Shown here in pieces: positions 49,986 to 57,809 of a DNA stretch of 64,000 bases (position 1 is the stretch's first letter; the number at the start of each line of letters is the position of its first letter). This DNA is from Sphingosinithalassobacter tenebrarum (GTDB lineage: Bacteria > Pseudomonadota > Alphaproteobacteria > Sphingomonadales > Sphingomonadaceae). Made by a program: the position numbers and the translations under genes. The DNA is taken from the NCBI RefSeq assembly GCF_011057975.1, contig NZ_CP049109.1, positions 1,147,001 through 1,211,000 on the forward strand, written 5' to 3'. The notes below the pieces were generated by a model. It was not told the origin of the DNA. It was given only the letters and a program-made list of their open reading frames with translations, and made no database searches.

Positions 49986-50311
49986 GGTACGATCTCCAGT
50001 TCGGCGATCTTGTCGCCCTCGAGGACGAAGAAGTAGCGCAGATCCACCGGACTGCCGGGGAAGTTGCCGACGAGATGGCTGGTGACGACGGTCCGCCCGT
50101 CTTCTTTTACGAGCGCAAAGGGCTCGACGGTGTAGTTATATTGCGTGGATGCATTCGCCATCCACTGCCGGATCGCATCGCGCCCGGTGTAGGTATTGCC
50201 CTCATCGACGACGACAGCATCTTGCGTGAAGCATTTTGAAATCGCCTCCGCATTGCCTTTCTTGTCGGCTGCGAAATACTCCGCGATCACGCCTGGAAGC
50301 TCGATAGTCAT
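49982..50311 (-). CDS. SnoaL/NTF2-like small protein
   Basis: 109 residues with the cone-shaped NTF2 pattern: [57 protein letters not shown], and [16 protein letters not shown]. Members are isomerases, cyclases or binding proteins for small molecules. Cotranscribed with the SDR, and strongly preceded by GGAGGAG. The unit is probably activated by the divergent LysR protein. Confidence 0.82.
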   Translation of the reverse strand: MTIELPGVIAEYFAADKKGNAEAISKCFTQDAVVVDEGNTYTGRDAIRQWMANASTQYNYTVEPFALVKEDGRTVVTSHLVGNFPGSPVDLRYFFVLEGDKIAELEIVP

Positions 50312-50409
50312 GCTGTTTCTCCTCCTGGATTACGAGGAGCAATCTAGCGTTTTGACTCTGTCCAGATAATCAGGATAATCATGGATAAGAAATTTCGAAT
50401 TTCAGGATA
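50312..50409. promoter_or_regulatory. Divergent promoter region with LysR-site candidates
   Basis: 98 bp between the SnoaL-like and LysR starts. Contains direct repeats GATAATCA at 50365-50372 and 50374-50381, framed by TCCA (50361) and TGGA (50382), an arrangement suitable for LysR binding. A/T-rich TTTCGAATTTC follows next to the lysR start. Confidence 0.5.
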
Positions 50410-51327
50410 ATGATGAGCTACAGCCTAGGTGATTTCGATGCTGTCCTTGCCATAAGCCGCAGAGGCTCCTTTCGTGCCGCCGCGCTCGAACTCGGAATAT
50501 CGACGAGCGCGCTCAGCAACGCGATCGCCAAGCTGGAAGGGCAGTTAGGCGTTCGTCTGTTCAATCGCACGACGCGCAGTGTTTCGCTGACCGAGGCAGG
50601 GCGCAGCTTTATCGAGCAGGTTGCGCCTGCCCTGAAGGACATCCATCAGGCGCTCGACACGGTGCGCTCACAGCAGGAAACACCGTCCGGCACGTTGAGG
50701 ATCAATACATTCGCGACGGCGGGACGTGAAATACTCTCGCCGTTGATCATCGAATTTCTGCGACGTTTCCCCGAAGTTCACATCGATGTCGTAACCGAAG
50801 GGAAGCTCGTGGACATTGTGGCGGACGGGTTCGATTTCGGAGTACGGAGCGCGAACCTCGTTCCCACCGACATGATCGCGATCCCATTGGGTCCGGCAAG
50901 GCGGAATACCGTGGTCGCCTCGCCATCCTATCTCGACAACCGCGAACGGCCCCGCATACCGTCCGACCTGCTTTTGCACCCTTGCGTTCGCACGCGGCTG
51001 CCCAACGGAGCCCTGTATCGCTGGCAATTCGAATCGGAAGGTCAACTGGTGCAAGTCGATGTCGACGGCCCGGTCACACTGGATAATGCCAGTCTCGCAC
51101 GCATAGCCGTGCTTGAAGCAGTGGGCGTCGGCTATTTCATGGAATCCGATGTACGCGAAGATATCGAGGCGGGTCGGCTCATCCGCCTCCTTAAAGAGTG
51201 GACCCCTCCGCTCTCGCCCCTGTGCCTCTATTATCCCAGCCGCCGCAATCCGCCTGCGGCATTCAAGGTTTTCGTTGATCTCGCACGCGAACTTGCCCGC
51301 TCGTCGCGCAATGCCCAATCCGCTTGA
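50410..51327 (+). CDS. LysR-family transcriptional regulator
   Basis: 305 residues. N-terminal winged helix-turn-helix [20 protein letters not shown], then [20 protein letters not shown] and [16 protein letters not shown]. The effector domain begins [20 protein letters not shown] and includes [18 protein letters not shown]. It is of the CrgA/DmlR-like subgroup frequent in front of SDR genes. Divergent from the SnoaL-SDR operon with 98 bp between, so that operon is its likely target. Confidence 0.9.
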   Translation: MMSYSLGDFDAVLAISRRGSFRAAALELGISTSALSNAIAKLEGQLGVRLFNRTTRSVSLTEAGRSFIEQVAPALKDIHQALDTVRSQQETPSGTLRINTFATAGREILSPLIIEFLRRFPEVHIDVVTEGKLVDIVADGFDFGVRSANLVPTDMIAIPLGPARRNTVVASPSYLDNRERPRIPSDLLLHPCVRTRLPNGALYRWQFESEGQLVQVDVDGPVTLDNASLARIAVLEAVGVGYFMESDVREDIEAGRLIRLLKEWTPPLSPLCLYYPSRRNPPAAFKVFVDLARELARSSRNAQSA

Positions 51328-51660
51328 TCATCGGTAGACTTCTGGTGCTGTCAACAGCGGCAACCATTAGGATGAACAAAGGGCAATTAAGGAGCAAATG
51401 CCGCCAAATGGACCGAGATGCTGGCTTTTTTGAGGGTTTCTGGACCAGATGTGAGTCCGGCCAGTCCATGACCGCGATCGAGAGTAGGCAGATGACTCGG
51501 GAACAAAGCGACATGGCGGTGAATACGGTAGCACCTCGCCTGACTTGTGTTCGGTTGCCTCAAAACACTGAATGTCAGGTTCCCGCCTGCCTAAGGTTGT
51601 GCTGACGGCAGTGCGCCTGCATTCTGCCGGAATTGCAGTGAAGCCGCTGCCGGGCAAGCC
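51328..51660. other. Intergenic stretch without recognisable gene
   Basis: 333 bp between the LysR stop and the Crp/Fnr start. One frame of 93 codons can be read on the plus strand but shows no family features and has no ribosome-binding site. Composition is less GC-rich than neighbours. Confidence 0.5.
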
Positions 51661-52344
51661 ATGACCGAAGCATTTTCGACATTCGACCTGCTGCAATGGA
51701 TGGACGCGGAAACGCGCGCCGCGTTCAAGGCCGCTGCGCGGGTGCGCAAATACCGGTCGGGCCAGATCATCTACATGCAGGGGGACACCGGCGCGGAGAT
51801 GTACCGGCTGCTCAGCGGCTCGGTGAACTTCACGGTGAACCGTCCCGACGGGCGGGAGCTCGTCTTCGCGCTTTTCCAGCCGGGCGATTGTTTCGGCGAC
51901 AGCAGCCTGGTCGATGATGACGTCCGCCCGCAGACGGTCGAGGCGCTGACCGATCTGGAGGTCGAGGTGGTCGGCCGGGCGGATTTCAATCGTCTGCGCG
52001 CGGCGCATCGCAGCTTCGACGACGCGCTGCTCAGGTCGGTGACGCGCCAGCTGCGGCTGGTCTGTGCCTTTTACGAAGACGCGAACATGAACCCGCTGTC
52101 GGTCCGCGTCGCGGGCCGGATCGTCAGCGCGGCGCTTTCCTTCGGCGCGCAGCATTCCGACGGCCTGCGCCTGACGATCCCGCTGTCGCAGACCGAACTC
52201 GCCGCGATGGCCGGCGCGTCGCGCCAGTCGGTGAACAAGGTGCTGCAGGCCTTTCAGGCCGAAGCGCTGTTGCGCGTCGAATATGGCGGGCTGCTCATCC
52301 TCGACCTGGAGGGGCTCAAGGCGCGGATGACGCTGCCGGATTGA
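51661..52344 (+). CDS. Crp/Fnr-family transcriptional regulator
   Basis: 227 residues. Cyclic-nucleotide-binding fold at 25-120 (YRSGQIIYMQGDTGAEMYRL, LFQPGDCFGDSSLVDDD), the long dimer helix, and a C-terminal winged helix-turn-helix LSQTELAAMAGASRQSVNKV. No N-terminal cysteine cluster of the Fnr type, and the phosphate-binding RxS of true cAMP receptors is not evident, so the effector is open. It lies 72 bp upstream of an S12 hydrolase gene on the same strand and may regulate it. Confidence 0.88.
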   Translation: MTEAFSTFDLLQWMDAETRAAFKAAARVRKYRSGQIIYMQGDTGAEMYRLLSGSVNFTVNRPDGRELVFALFQPGDCFGDSSLVDDDVRPQTVEALTDLEVEVVGRADFNRLRAAHRSFDDALLRSVTRQLRLVCAFYEDANMNPLSVRVAGRIVSAALSFGAQHSDGLRLTIPLSQTELAAMAGASRQSVNKVLQAFQAEALLRVEYGGLLILDLEGLKARMTLPD

Positions 52345-52390
52345 GAGTGTCGCCGGATTGACAGTGCCGGGCGCGGAACCTTGCGACCTT

Positions 52391-52410
52391 TCCCCCTCGA
52401 AAAAGGGGGA
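52391..52410 (+). promoter_or_regulatory. Hairpin masking the ribosome-binding site of the S12 gene
   Basis: TCCCCCT (52391-52397) and AGGGGGA (52404-52410) form a perfect 7-bp stem with loop CGAAAA. The right arm is the ribosome-binding site, 6 nt before the ATG at 52417, so translation should need the stem to open. Confidence 0.65.
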
Positions 52411-52416
52411 CGGCGC

Positions 52417-53592
52417 ATGGCGAAATCACTGGCATTGATATCGGGGCTGGCGGCATTTTGTGCCAGCTGCGCGGCCGAGGTGCCGCTCCAGGCACCGCCC
52501 GCAACGACGATCCCCGCCGCCGTGGCACCCGCCACCGGCGAAGTCGTCGACCCCGAAGCCGTCGACCCCGAAGCCGAGCAATTCCTGCAGAGGATGGTCG
52601 CCGAAGAGCATCTGTCGGGCGTCGTCCTGATCCGGCGGCATGGCGTGGTGGTGCACAAGCGCGCTTATGGCGAGGCGGCGCCCGGTCGCCCCAATCGCGT
52701 CGACGGCCGATTCCACATCGCATCGATGACCAAGCAGTTCACCGCTGCGGCCATCATGCGGCTGGCCGAACAGGGGAAGCTGCGGCTCGACGAAACGATC
52801 AACGAGTTTCTCCCGCCACGCTATCGATCGGCGCGCTGGTCGGCGGTCACGGTGAAACACCTGCTGTCGCATTCGAGCGGCATTCCCGATTATGCCGAGA
52901 CGCGCGACTATTACGACGTGACCGATGGCCGTGCGTTCGGCGCCACGGTCGACGGCATGATCCGCGAAGCGATGCAGGCGCCGCTGCAGTTCGAACCCGG
53001 ATCGCGCTTCCGCTATTCCAATATCGGCTACACGTTGCTCGGCCAAATCATCGAGCAACAATCCGGCCGCGGCTATGCCGACTATATCGAGACCGAATTG
53101 CTCGACCCGATGGGGATGCGCGATTCGGCCGTCCATGACGCGGAATATGTCGCCTCGCCGCGCGATGCCGAGGGGATGCGGTGGGACGCGGCGTCGGGCC
53201 GTCAGGTTCATGACGACATCGTCTCGCTTCCCGTCACCGCGCCCGATGGCGGCTTGATCACGACACTTGACGATTTCGCGCGCTGGATCGTGGTCTATCG
53301 CGACATGGCGCATCCGCGATTGTCGCGCGGTTCGATCGTGCAGATGTCGCGGCAATCGGCGCCGAACGAACATTATCACTGGCCGCAACAGGGGTTTCGC
53401 GGCGAGGCCTATTACGGCCTCGGCCTGATGCGCAGCGGCGATCTGGTCATGCACGAAGGCTATGTCGTCGGCTTTCGCAGCTATTTCATCTACAGCCGGC
53501 GGGACGACCTGCTGATCGTGCTGTTCACCAACACGACCAGCAACGACGTATTCAGGATCGCCAGCGGCCTGTTCGAACTTCAGACCCGGTAG
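52417..53592 (+). CDS. Serine hydrolase, S12/beta-lactamase family, lipoprotein
   Basis: 391 residues from ATG 52417. Signal MAKSLALISGLAAFCASC with a possible lipobox, then a Pro/Ala linker holding a VDPEA duplication. Active-site motifs: S-x-x-K in HIASMTKQFTAAAI, Y-S-N in RYSNIGYTLLGQI, and HEGYVVGFRSYF as the third motif. It is a beta-lactamase-class-C-like hydrolase of unknown substrate. It follows the Crp/Fnr gene by 72 bp. It belongs to the same family as the three S12 enzymes at 29-46 kb but has no copy of their operator. Confidence 0.85.
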   Translation: MAKSLALISGLAAFCASCAAEVPLQAPPATTIPAAVAPATGEVVDPEAVDPEAEQFLQRMVAEEHLSGVVLIRRHGVVVHKRAYGEAAPGRPNRVDGRFHIASMTKQFTAAAIMRLAEQGKLRLDETINEFLPPRYRSARWSAVTVKHLLSHSSGIPDYAETRDYYDVTDGRAFGATVDGMIREAMQAPLQFEPGSRFRYSNIGYTLLGQIIEQQSGRGYADYIETELLDPMGMRDSAVHDAEYVASPRDAEGMRWDAASGRQVHDDIVSLPVTAPDGGLITTLDDFARWIVVYRDMAHPRLSRGSIVQMSRQSAPNEHYHWPQQGFRGEAYYGLGLMRSGDLVMHEGYVVGFRSYFIYSRRDDLLIVLFTNTTSNDVFRIASGLFELQTR

Positions 53593-53619
53593 CGGAACGC
53601 CGCGCGCCCGGACGGCGGG

Positions 53620-53862
53620 TCAGAGGCCTTCCTTGCGCACCGTGAGAACGCCGATGAACCGTTGCATGCGCGCGGCGATGATATCGATCGCATCGGCGTC
53701 GGCACCCTCGATCATGATCGTGATCTCCGAAACCCCTTCGCGCCAGGAGCGAACCTCCAGCGCGGGAATGTCGAGATCGCGCTGTGCCAGCAGGCCAATC
53801 AGCCGGCACAGCAGCCCCGCGCTGCCCTCCGCCTCGACGCGCAATGTAACGGCGTTGCTCAT
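53620..53862 (-). CDS. ACT-domain protein (acetolactate synthase small-subunit type)
   Basis: 80 residues from ATG 53862, overlapping the dehydrogenase stop by 4 nt. A single ACT domain: TLRVEAEGSAGLLCRLIGLL, DLDIPALEVRS, EITIMIEGADADAIDIIAA. This resembles the N-terminal ACT of IlvN/IlvH, which senses valine. Free-standing ACT domains bind amino acids; coupled to a leucine-dehydrogenase-type enzyme it probably tunes that enzyme by branched-chain amino acid level (inference). Confidence 0.78.
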   Translation of the reverse strand: MSNAVTLRVEAEGSAGLLCRLIGLLAQRDLDIPALEVRSWREGVSEITIMIEGADADAIDIIAARMQRFIGVLTVRKEGL

Positions 53863-54926
53863 GCCGAGCGGCGTTCGGCGGGCAGGGGCGCGCGGGCGAT
53901 CCGTTCGCGCGCCAGACGATCGGCGGCGCGGGCAGGCGGCAGGCCCTCGCGATCGGCATGGGCGAATACGCGTTCGAGCCGCTCGCCCGTCTGTTCGACG
54001 CGGCGCGCCACGTCGGCCATTTCCCAACCGAGATATTCGCCCGCGACATGGATGATGCCGCCGGCATTGACGACGTAATCTGGAGCGTACAGCACGCCGC
54101 GACCGGCGAGCCGGTCGCCGTCTTCGGCGGTTGCCAGCACATTGTTGGCGCCGCCGCACACCAGCCCGGCGCGCAACAGGGGAACCGTGTCGGCATCGAG
54201 GACCCCGCCCAGCGCACAAGGCGCAAAAATGTCAGCGCGCGCGCTCAGGATCGTGTCGCTCGCCGAAACTTCGGCGCCGTAGCGGCAGGCGATATGAGCG
54301 GCGACGCCGGGACGCGGCTCCGCGACGATCAGCTTCGCACCGGCATCGTGCAGCAATTCGCACAGCCGCGATCCGACATTGCCCAACCCCTGGACCGCGA
54401 CGGTCAGCCCGTCGAGATCGCAGCCGAAGCGGCGCCGGGCGGCGACGCGCATCGAAAGAAACACACCGCGCGCGGTCCAGGGCGAAGGATCGCCGCCGGG
54501 GCGGCCGGGCTCCTGCGTCAGCCCCGCGACGTGGCGCGTGGCACGGCGTACCGCGGTCATGTCCGCCACGGTGGTGCCGACGTCTTCGGCGGTGATATAG
54601 TCGCCCTCCAGTTCGCGCACCGCGCGGCCGAACGCTTCGAACAGCTTTTCCCGGTCATAGGGGCGATCGGGCACGGCAAGCACCGACTTGCCCCCGCCCA
54701 GCGGCAGATCGGCCAGCGCGTTCTTGTACGCCATCCCCTCGGCGAGGCGCAGCGCGTCGGCATGCAATGCTCCGTCATCGTCATAATGCCAGAAGCGGCA
54801 TCCCCCGGCGGCGGGGCCGAGGCGCAGGGAATGGAGGACGATGACGCCGCGCAGCCCCGCTGCCCGGTCCTCGACCGGGATGATTCTTTCCGGCGGACAA
54901 GCGGTGAAGGCTGCGGATTGGGCCAT
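53859..54926 (-). CDS. Leucine/glutamate/phenylalanine dehydrogenase family enzyme
   Basis: 355 residues. Substrate-side lysines in YKNALADLPLGGGKSVLAVP, the GGC in RLGPAAGGCRFW, catalytic block TAEDVGTTVADMTAVRRATR, and the NAD site LTVAVQGLGNVGSRLCELLH with the expected GxGxxG. Closest in form to leucine and phenylalanine dehydrogenases. It deaminates a branched or aromatic amino acid to the 2-oxo acid with NAD. Coupled to the ACT protein, and one of two such enzymes here, separated by an Lrp/AsnC pseudogene on the other strand. Confidence 0.87.
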   Translation of the reverse strand: MAQSAAFTACPPERIIPVEDRAAGLRGVIVLHSLRLGPAAGGCRFWHYDDDGALHADALRLAEGMAYKNALADLPLGGGKSVLAVPDRPYDREKLFEAFGRAVRELEGDYITAEDVGTTVADMTAVRRATRHVAGLTQEPGRPGGDPSPWTARGVFLSMRVAARRRFGCDLDGLTVAVQGLGNVGSRLCELLHDAGAKLIVAEPRPGVAAHIACRYGAEVSASDTILSARADIFAPCALGGVLDADTVPLLRAGLVCGGANNVLATAEDGDRLAGRGVLYAPDYVVNAGGIIHVAGEYLGWEMADVARRVEQTGERLERVFAHADREGLPPARAADRLARERIARAPLPAERRSA

Positions 54927-55054
54927 GATTTCCTCCGAATGAGCGATCCGGCAGGATATTCCGGCTATTCGGCCGAAATTTCTGCGCTATGTTGGCGAGA
55001 CCGGGCGGGGTTGAGGGAAGTTTATCCCGATACGAGCGAAAAGGGGGTCAGATC

Positions 55055-55389
55055 ATGTCGATTGAACTCGACTGTTATGAGCGCTGGATCCTTCGCGAGC
55101 TTCAGGAGGATCGAGCTTGTCGATGGCCAGGCTCGACGAGCGCGTCGCGCTCGTCGATCGCAAGAAGATCGGGTTGAACGCGCATATTTTCGCGCAGGTG
55201 AAGTTCAACGCGCACCGCCGCACGAATGTCGACCAATTTGCCGAGACCATCCGAAGCTTTCCCGAAGTACGGGATGCCTATAAGCGCTTCTTCTTCCACC
55301 GGCTGTCGAAGCTGCCTGGGGTGCAGGAGATCAACTCCACCGTCACGCTGTTCGAACGCAAGACCACGACCGCGCCGCCCATCCGGTAA
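55055..55389 (+). pseudogene. Lrp/AsnC-family regulator with internal deletions
   Basis: The N-terminus reads MSIELDCYERWILRELQEDR as in Lrp, but the helix-turn-helix (about 35 residues) is missing. The frame shifts and resumes at DERVALVDRKKIGLNAHIFA, then RTNVDQFAETIRSFPEV. A second gap removes the effector-loop part (the usual TGDxDYLLRV), resuming RFFFHRLSKLPGVQEINST. What remains cannot bind DNA. It lies divergent from the first dehydrogenase gene, where an Lrp-type regulator would normally control the amino acid degradation genes. Confidence 0.8.
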
Positions 55390-55421
55390 GCCGGGGGCGG
55401 TTCGCTTTTGCGCGGCTTCGC

Positions 55422-56474
55422 TCACCTGCCGCGCCCGATGATATCCCTCGCCAATTGCTCGGCAGCCTCTGCGGGCGTTTTGCCTTGCGCATCGGCGCGT
55501 GCGAAAATCCGCATCAGCCGGTCGTGGATCGCGGCGAGGCTTTCCTCGAGCGGTGGCACCTTTGCTTCCTCGCGCCCCGGAATGGTGTTGAGCGCCTGCA
55601 TCCCGCTGATGATGCCGCCGGCATTGAGGACATAGTCGGGAGCGAACAGGATTCCGCGCTCGGCGAGGATCTGCCCGGCGAGCGCATCGGCGAGCTGGTT
55701 GTTCGCGGCGCCGGCGACGGCCCTGGCGCGGATCTCGCGCGCCGATGCCTCGGTGATCACGCCGCCGAGCGCGCAGGGCGCGAACACGTCGGCGTCGGCG
55801 CGATGGATATCCGAAACCGGCACCGCGCGCGCGCCGAGTTGTTCGACCGCGGCGGCGACTGCGTCTTCGCGGATATCGGCGACGATCAGCTGCGCGCCCT
55901 CTGCGTGCAGGCGCTCGGCGACGCCCCGGCCGACCGCGCCCAACCCCTGCACGGCGACGCGCATGCCGTGAAACCCATCCTGATCGAACCGCCATTTCAC
56001 CACGGCGCGCAGCCCGTGCATCACGCCGATCGCGGTGGGGATCGAGGGATCGCCCGAATTGGCGGAGGTGCCCGCGATATAGGGGCTGACCTCGGCGACG
56101 GTTTCGACATCGGCGACGCTCATGCCGACATCCTCGCCGGTCGCGAAACTGGCGCCGATGCGATTGATGCAGCGGCCATAGGCATGGAGCAGGGCGCGAT
56201 TCTTGATCGCGCGCGGATCGCCGATGATCACGCTCTTGCCGCCGCCGACGGGCAGGCCGGCAAGCGCCGATTTGTACGACATGGCGCGCGAAAGCCGCAG
56301 CGCATCGTCGAGCGCCTCGCGATCCGATTGATAGGGCCGGAAACGCGTTCCGCCGCACGCCGGGCCGAGCCTGGTCGAATGGATCGCGACGATGCATTTC
56401 AGGCCGGTAGGCGCATCGGAAAACAGGCAGACCTGTTCGTGCTCGTCGAAAACGGGAGAATCCCAGACATCCAT
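55422..56474 (-). CDS. Leucine dehydrogenase-type amino acid dehydrogenase
   Basis: 350 residues from ATG 56474 (a TTG three codons earlier is possible). MSYKSALAGLPVGGGKSVII holds the substrate and catalytic lysines, FATGEDVGMSVADVETVAEV follows, and the NAD site is MRVAVQGLGAVGRGVAERL; the end is PAEAAEQLARDIIGRGR. Closer to standard leucine/valine dehydrogenase than its neighbour at 53859. Converts branched-chain amino acids to 2-oxo acids. Both enzymes point the same way with the dead regulator between. Confidence 0.88.
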   Translation of the reverse strand: MDVWDSPVFDEHEQVCLFSDAPTGLKCIVAIHSTRLGPACGGTRFRPYQSDREALDDALRLSRAMSYKSALAGLPVGGGKSVIIGDPRAIKNRALLHAYGRCINRIGASFATGEDVGMSVADVETVAEVSPYIAGTSANSGDPSIPTAIGVMHGLRAVVKWRFDQDGFHGMRVAVQGLGAVGRGVAERLHAEGAQLIVADIREDAVAAAVEQLGARAVPVSDIHRADADVFAPCALGGVITEASAREIRARAVAGAANNQLADALAGQILAERGILFAPDYVLNAGGIISGMQALNTIPGREEAKVPPLEESLAAIHDRLMRIFARADAQGKTPAEAAEQLARDIIGRGR

Positions 56475-56612
56475 GATATGCAACTTTCAAAGGCAGTTGA
56501 TCGCGGCGCGGGATGGCCCCGTGCCGGTTCGCAATGCGCCGCATCTGGCCCGGCGCTCAGTCGGGAAGGCGACAATTGGACCGAAGAATCTGCCCGGCGC
56601 CGGCTTCCGCAG

Positions 56613-57800
56613 CTATTCGGCCGGGGCGCCGTCGCCCGCGCGGACCGCGATCGGCCGGATGTCGTTGACTAGATGGAAGAACAGCCGGCCTGGCGCTTCG
56701 AACTGAATCTCGTGCGCCACGCCGGGAAATCGGATCAGATGTTTCTCCGGGGCGTGCAACCGGTCGAGCCACTGCGCGGCCAGCTCACTCGACGTGGCAT
56801 AGTCATGCTCTCCGGCAAGGAGGAACACTGGGCAATCGACCTGGGTCGCGTCGGTGAAGGAAAGCTGCGCGAGTTCGGGCAGGATCGCCAGTTGCGTGGC
56901 GCCGACATTCGACCGCGCCGCAATATCGGCTTCGCTATAGTCGGGCGAGAGCAGCGCGGCGTCCTCCTGAAAGGAAAGGTCGTGCCGGCCCCAGGTCAGG
57001 CCGCCGAAATAGGTCAGCCATTTGCGCTGGAGCAGGATCTTTTCGATCGCGAGCGGTGTCCCCGGTTCGGGATAGGGGAGGATCGCGCGAAGCTCGCGCA
57101 GTGCCTCGGCATTGCCCCGCGCCTCCGCCTCGCGCAGCGCGAAGGCGGTTCCGATCCGCTCATTCTCCACGAAATCGATCGCCTGGCCCATGCCGATATA
57201 GGCATGGAGCCATTCGGGACGGCGCAGCGCCAGCTTGAGCCCGATGACCGAGCCCCAGCTATGCCCGAGGACGAAGATCTTCCGCTTGCCGTAGGTTTCG
57301 CGGAGATAGGCGACCAGCTTCTCCGCGTCGGAAACGAACCGGTCGATGCGCATCTCGCTGGCGGGCGCGGCGGAGTCCGACGCGGCCAGCGTCTTTCCCG
57401 AACCGCGCTGGTCCCACTGCACCACGGTGAAATAGTCCTCCCACGGCGTCTGGTAGAACCAGCTGCCCGGCATTTCCGGCACGGCCGGGCCGCCGTGCAG
57501 GAACAGCAGGACAGGATTGTCCCGATCGCGCCCGCGCACCGAGATCCACTGCTCGGCCCCGCCGATGGAGACGGCCCGGAGTTCCTCGATGCCGTCATCG
57601 CCCGTGATCCGTCGCAGGTTGCCGACGATCGCCTGCGCGTGCGCGCGGTCGATCGTCATGTCGGGCGCGGCGGCATCCTGCGCGCGCGTTGGGCCGATTG
57701 CCGGCCAGGCGAGGGCAAGCAGCAGCGCGACCGCCGCAGCGCCGATCCGCGCGGATGTCGGGCGGCGAAGCCGGGTAATGGCAGACGGGTCGACCGTCAT
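56613..57800 (-). CDS. Exported alpha/beta hydrolase, proline-iminopeptidase-like
   Basis: 395 residues with a signal peptide (AAAVALLLALAWPAIGPTRAQ). Alpha/beta-hydrolase motifs: oxyanion HGGPAVPEM, then VQWDQRGSGKTLAAS, nucleophile elbow LGHSWGSVIG, acid in LAGEHDYAT and histidine in GVAHEIQFE. HGGP plus WDQRGSGKS is the pattern of prolyl aminopeptidase and its relatives (S33), so removal of an N-terminal proline or a similar residue from peptides in the periplasm is plausible. It follows the TonB receptor gene by 9 bp. Confidence 0.84.
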   Translation of the reverse strand: MTVDPSAITRLRRPTSARIGAAAVALLLALAWPAIGPTRAQDAAAPDMTIDRAHAQAIVGNLRRITGDDGIEELRAVSIGGAEQWISVRGRDRDNPVLLFLHGGPAVPEMPGSWFYQTPWEDYFTVVQWDQRGSGKTLAASDSAAPASEMRIDRFVSDAEKLVAYLRETYGKRKIFVLGHSWGSVIGLKLALRRPEWLHAYIGMGQAIDFVENERIGTAFALREAEARGNAEALRELRAILPYPEPGTPLAIEKILLQRKWLTYFGGLTWGRHDLSFQEDAALLSPDYSEADIAARSNVGATQLAILPELAQLSFTDATQVDCPVFLLAGEHDYATSSELAAQWLDRLHAPEKHLIRFPGVAHEIQFEAPGRLFFHLVNDIRPIAVRAGDGAPAE

Positions 57801-57809
57801 CGCTCCCTC

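Noticed and set aside
28940..53592. The S12 proteins as antibiotic-resistance beta-lactamases
   Set aside because: S-x-x-K and Y-x-N alone do not separate beta-lactamases from esterases and D-peptidases; no resistance context was seen.
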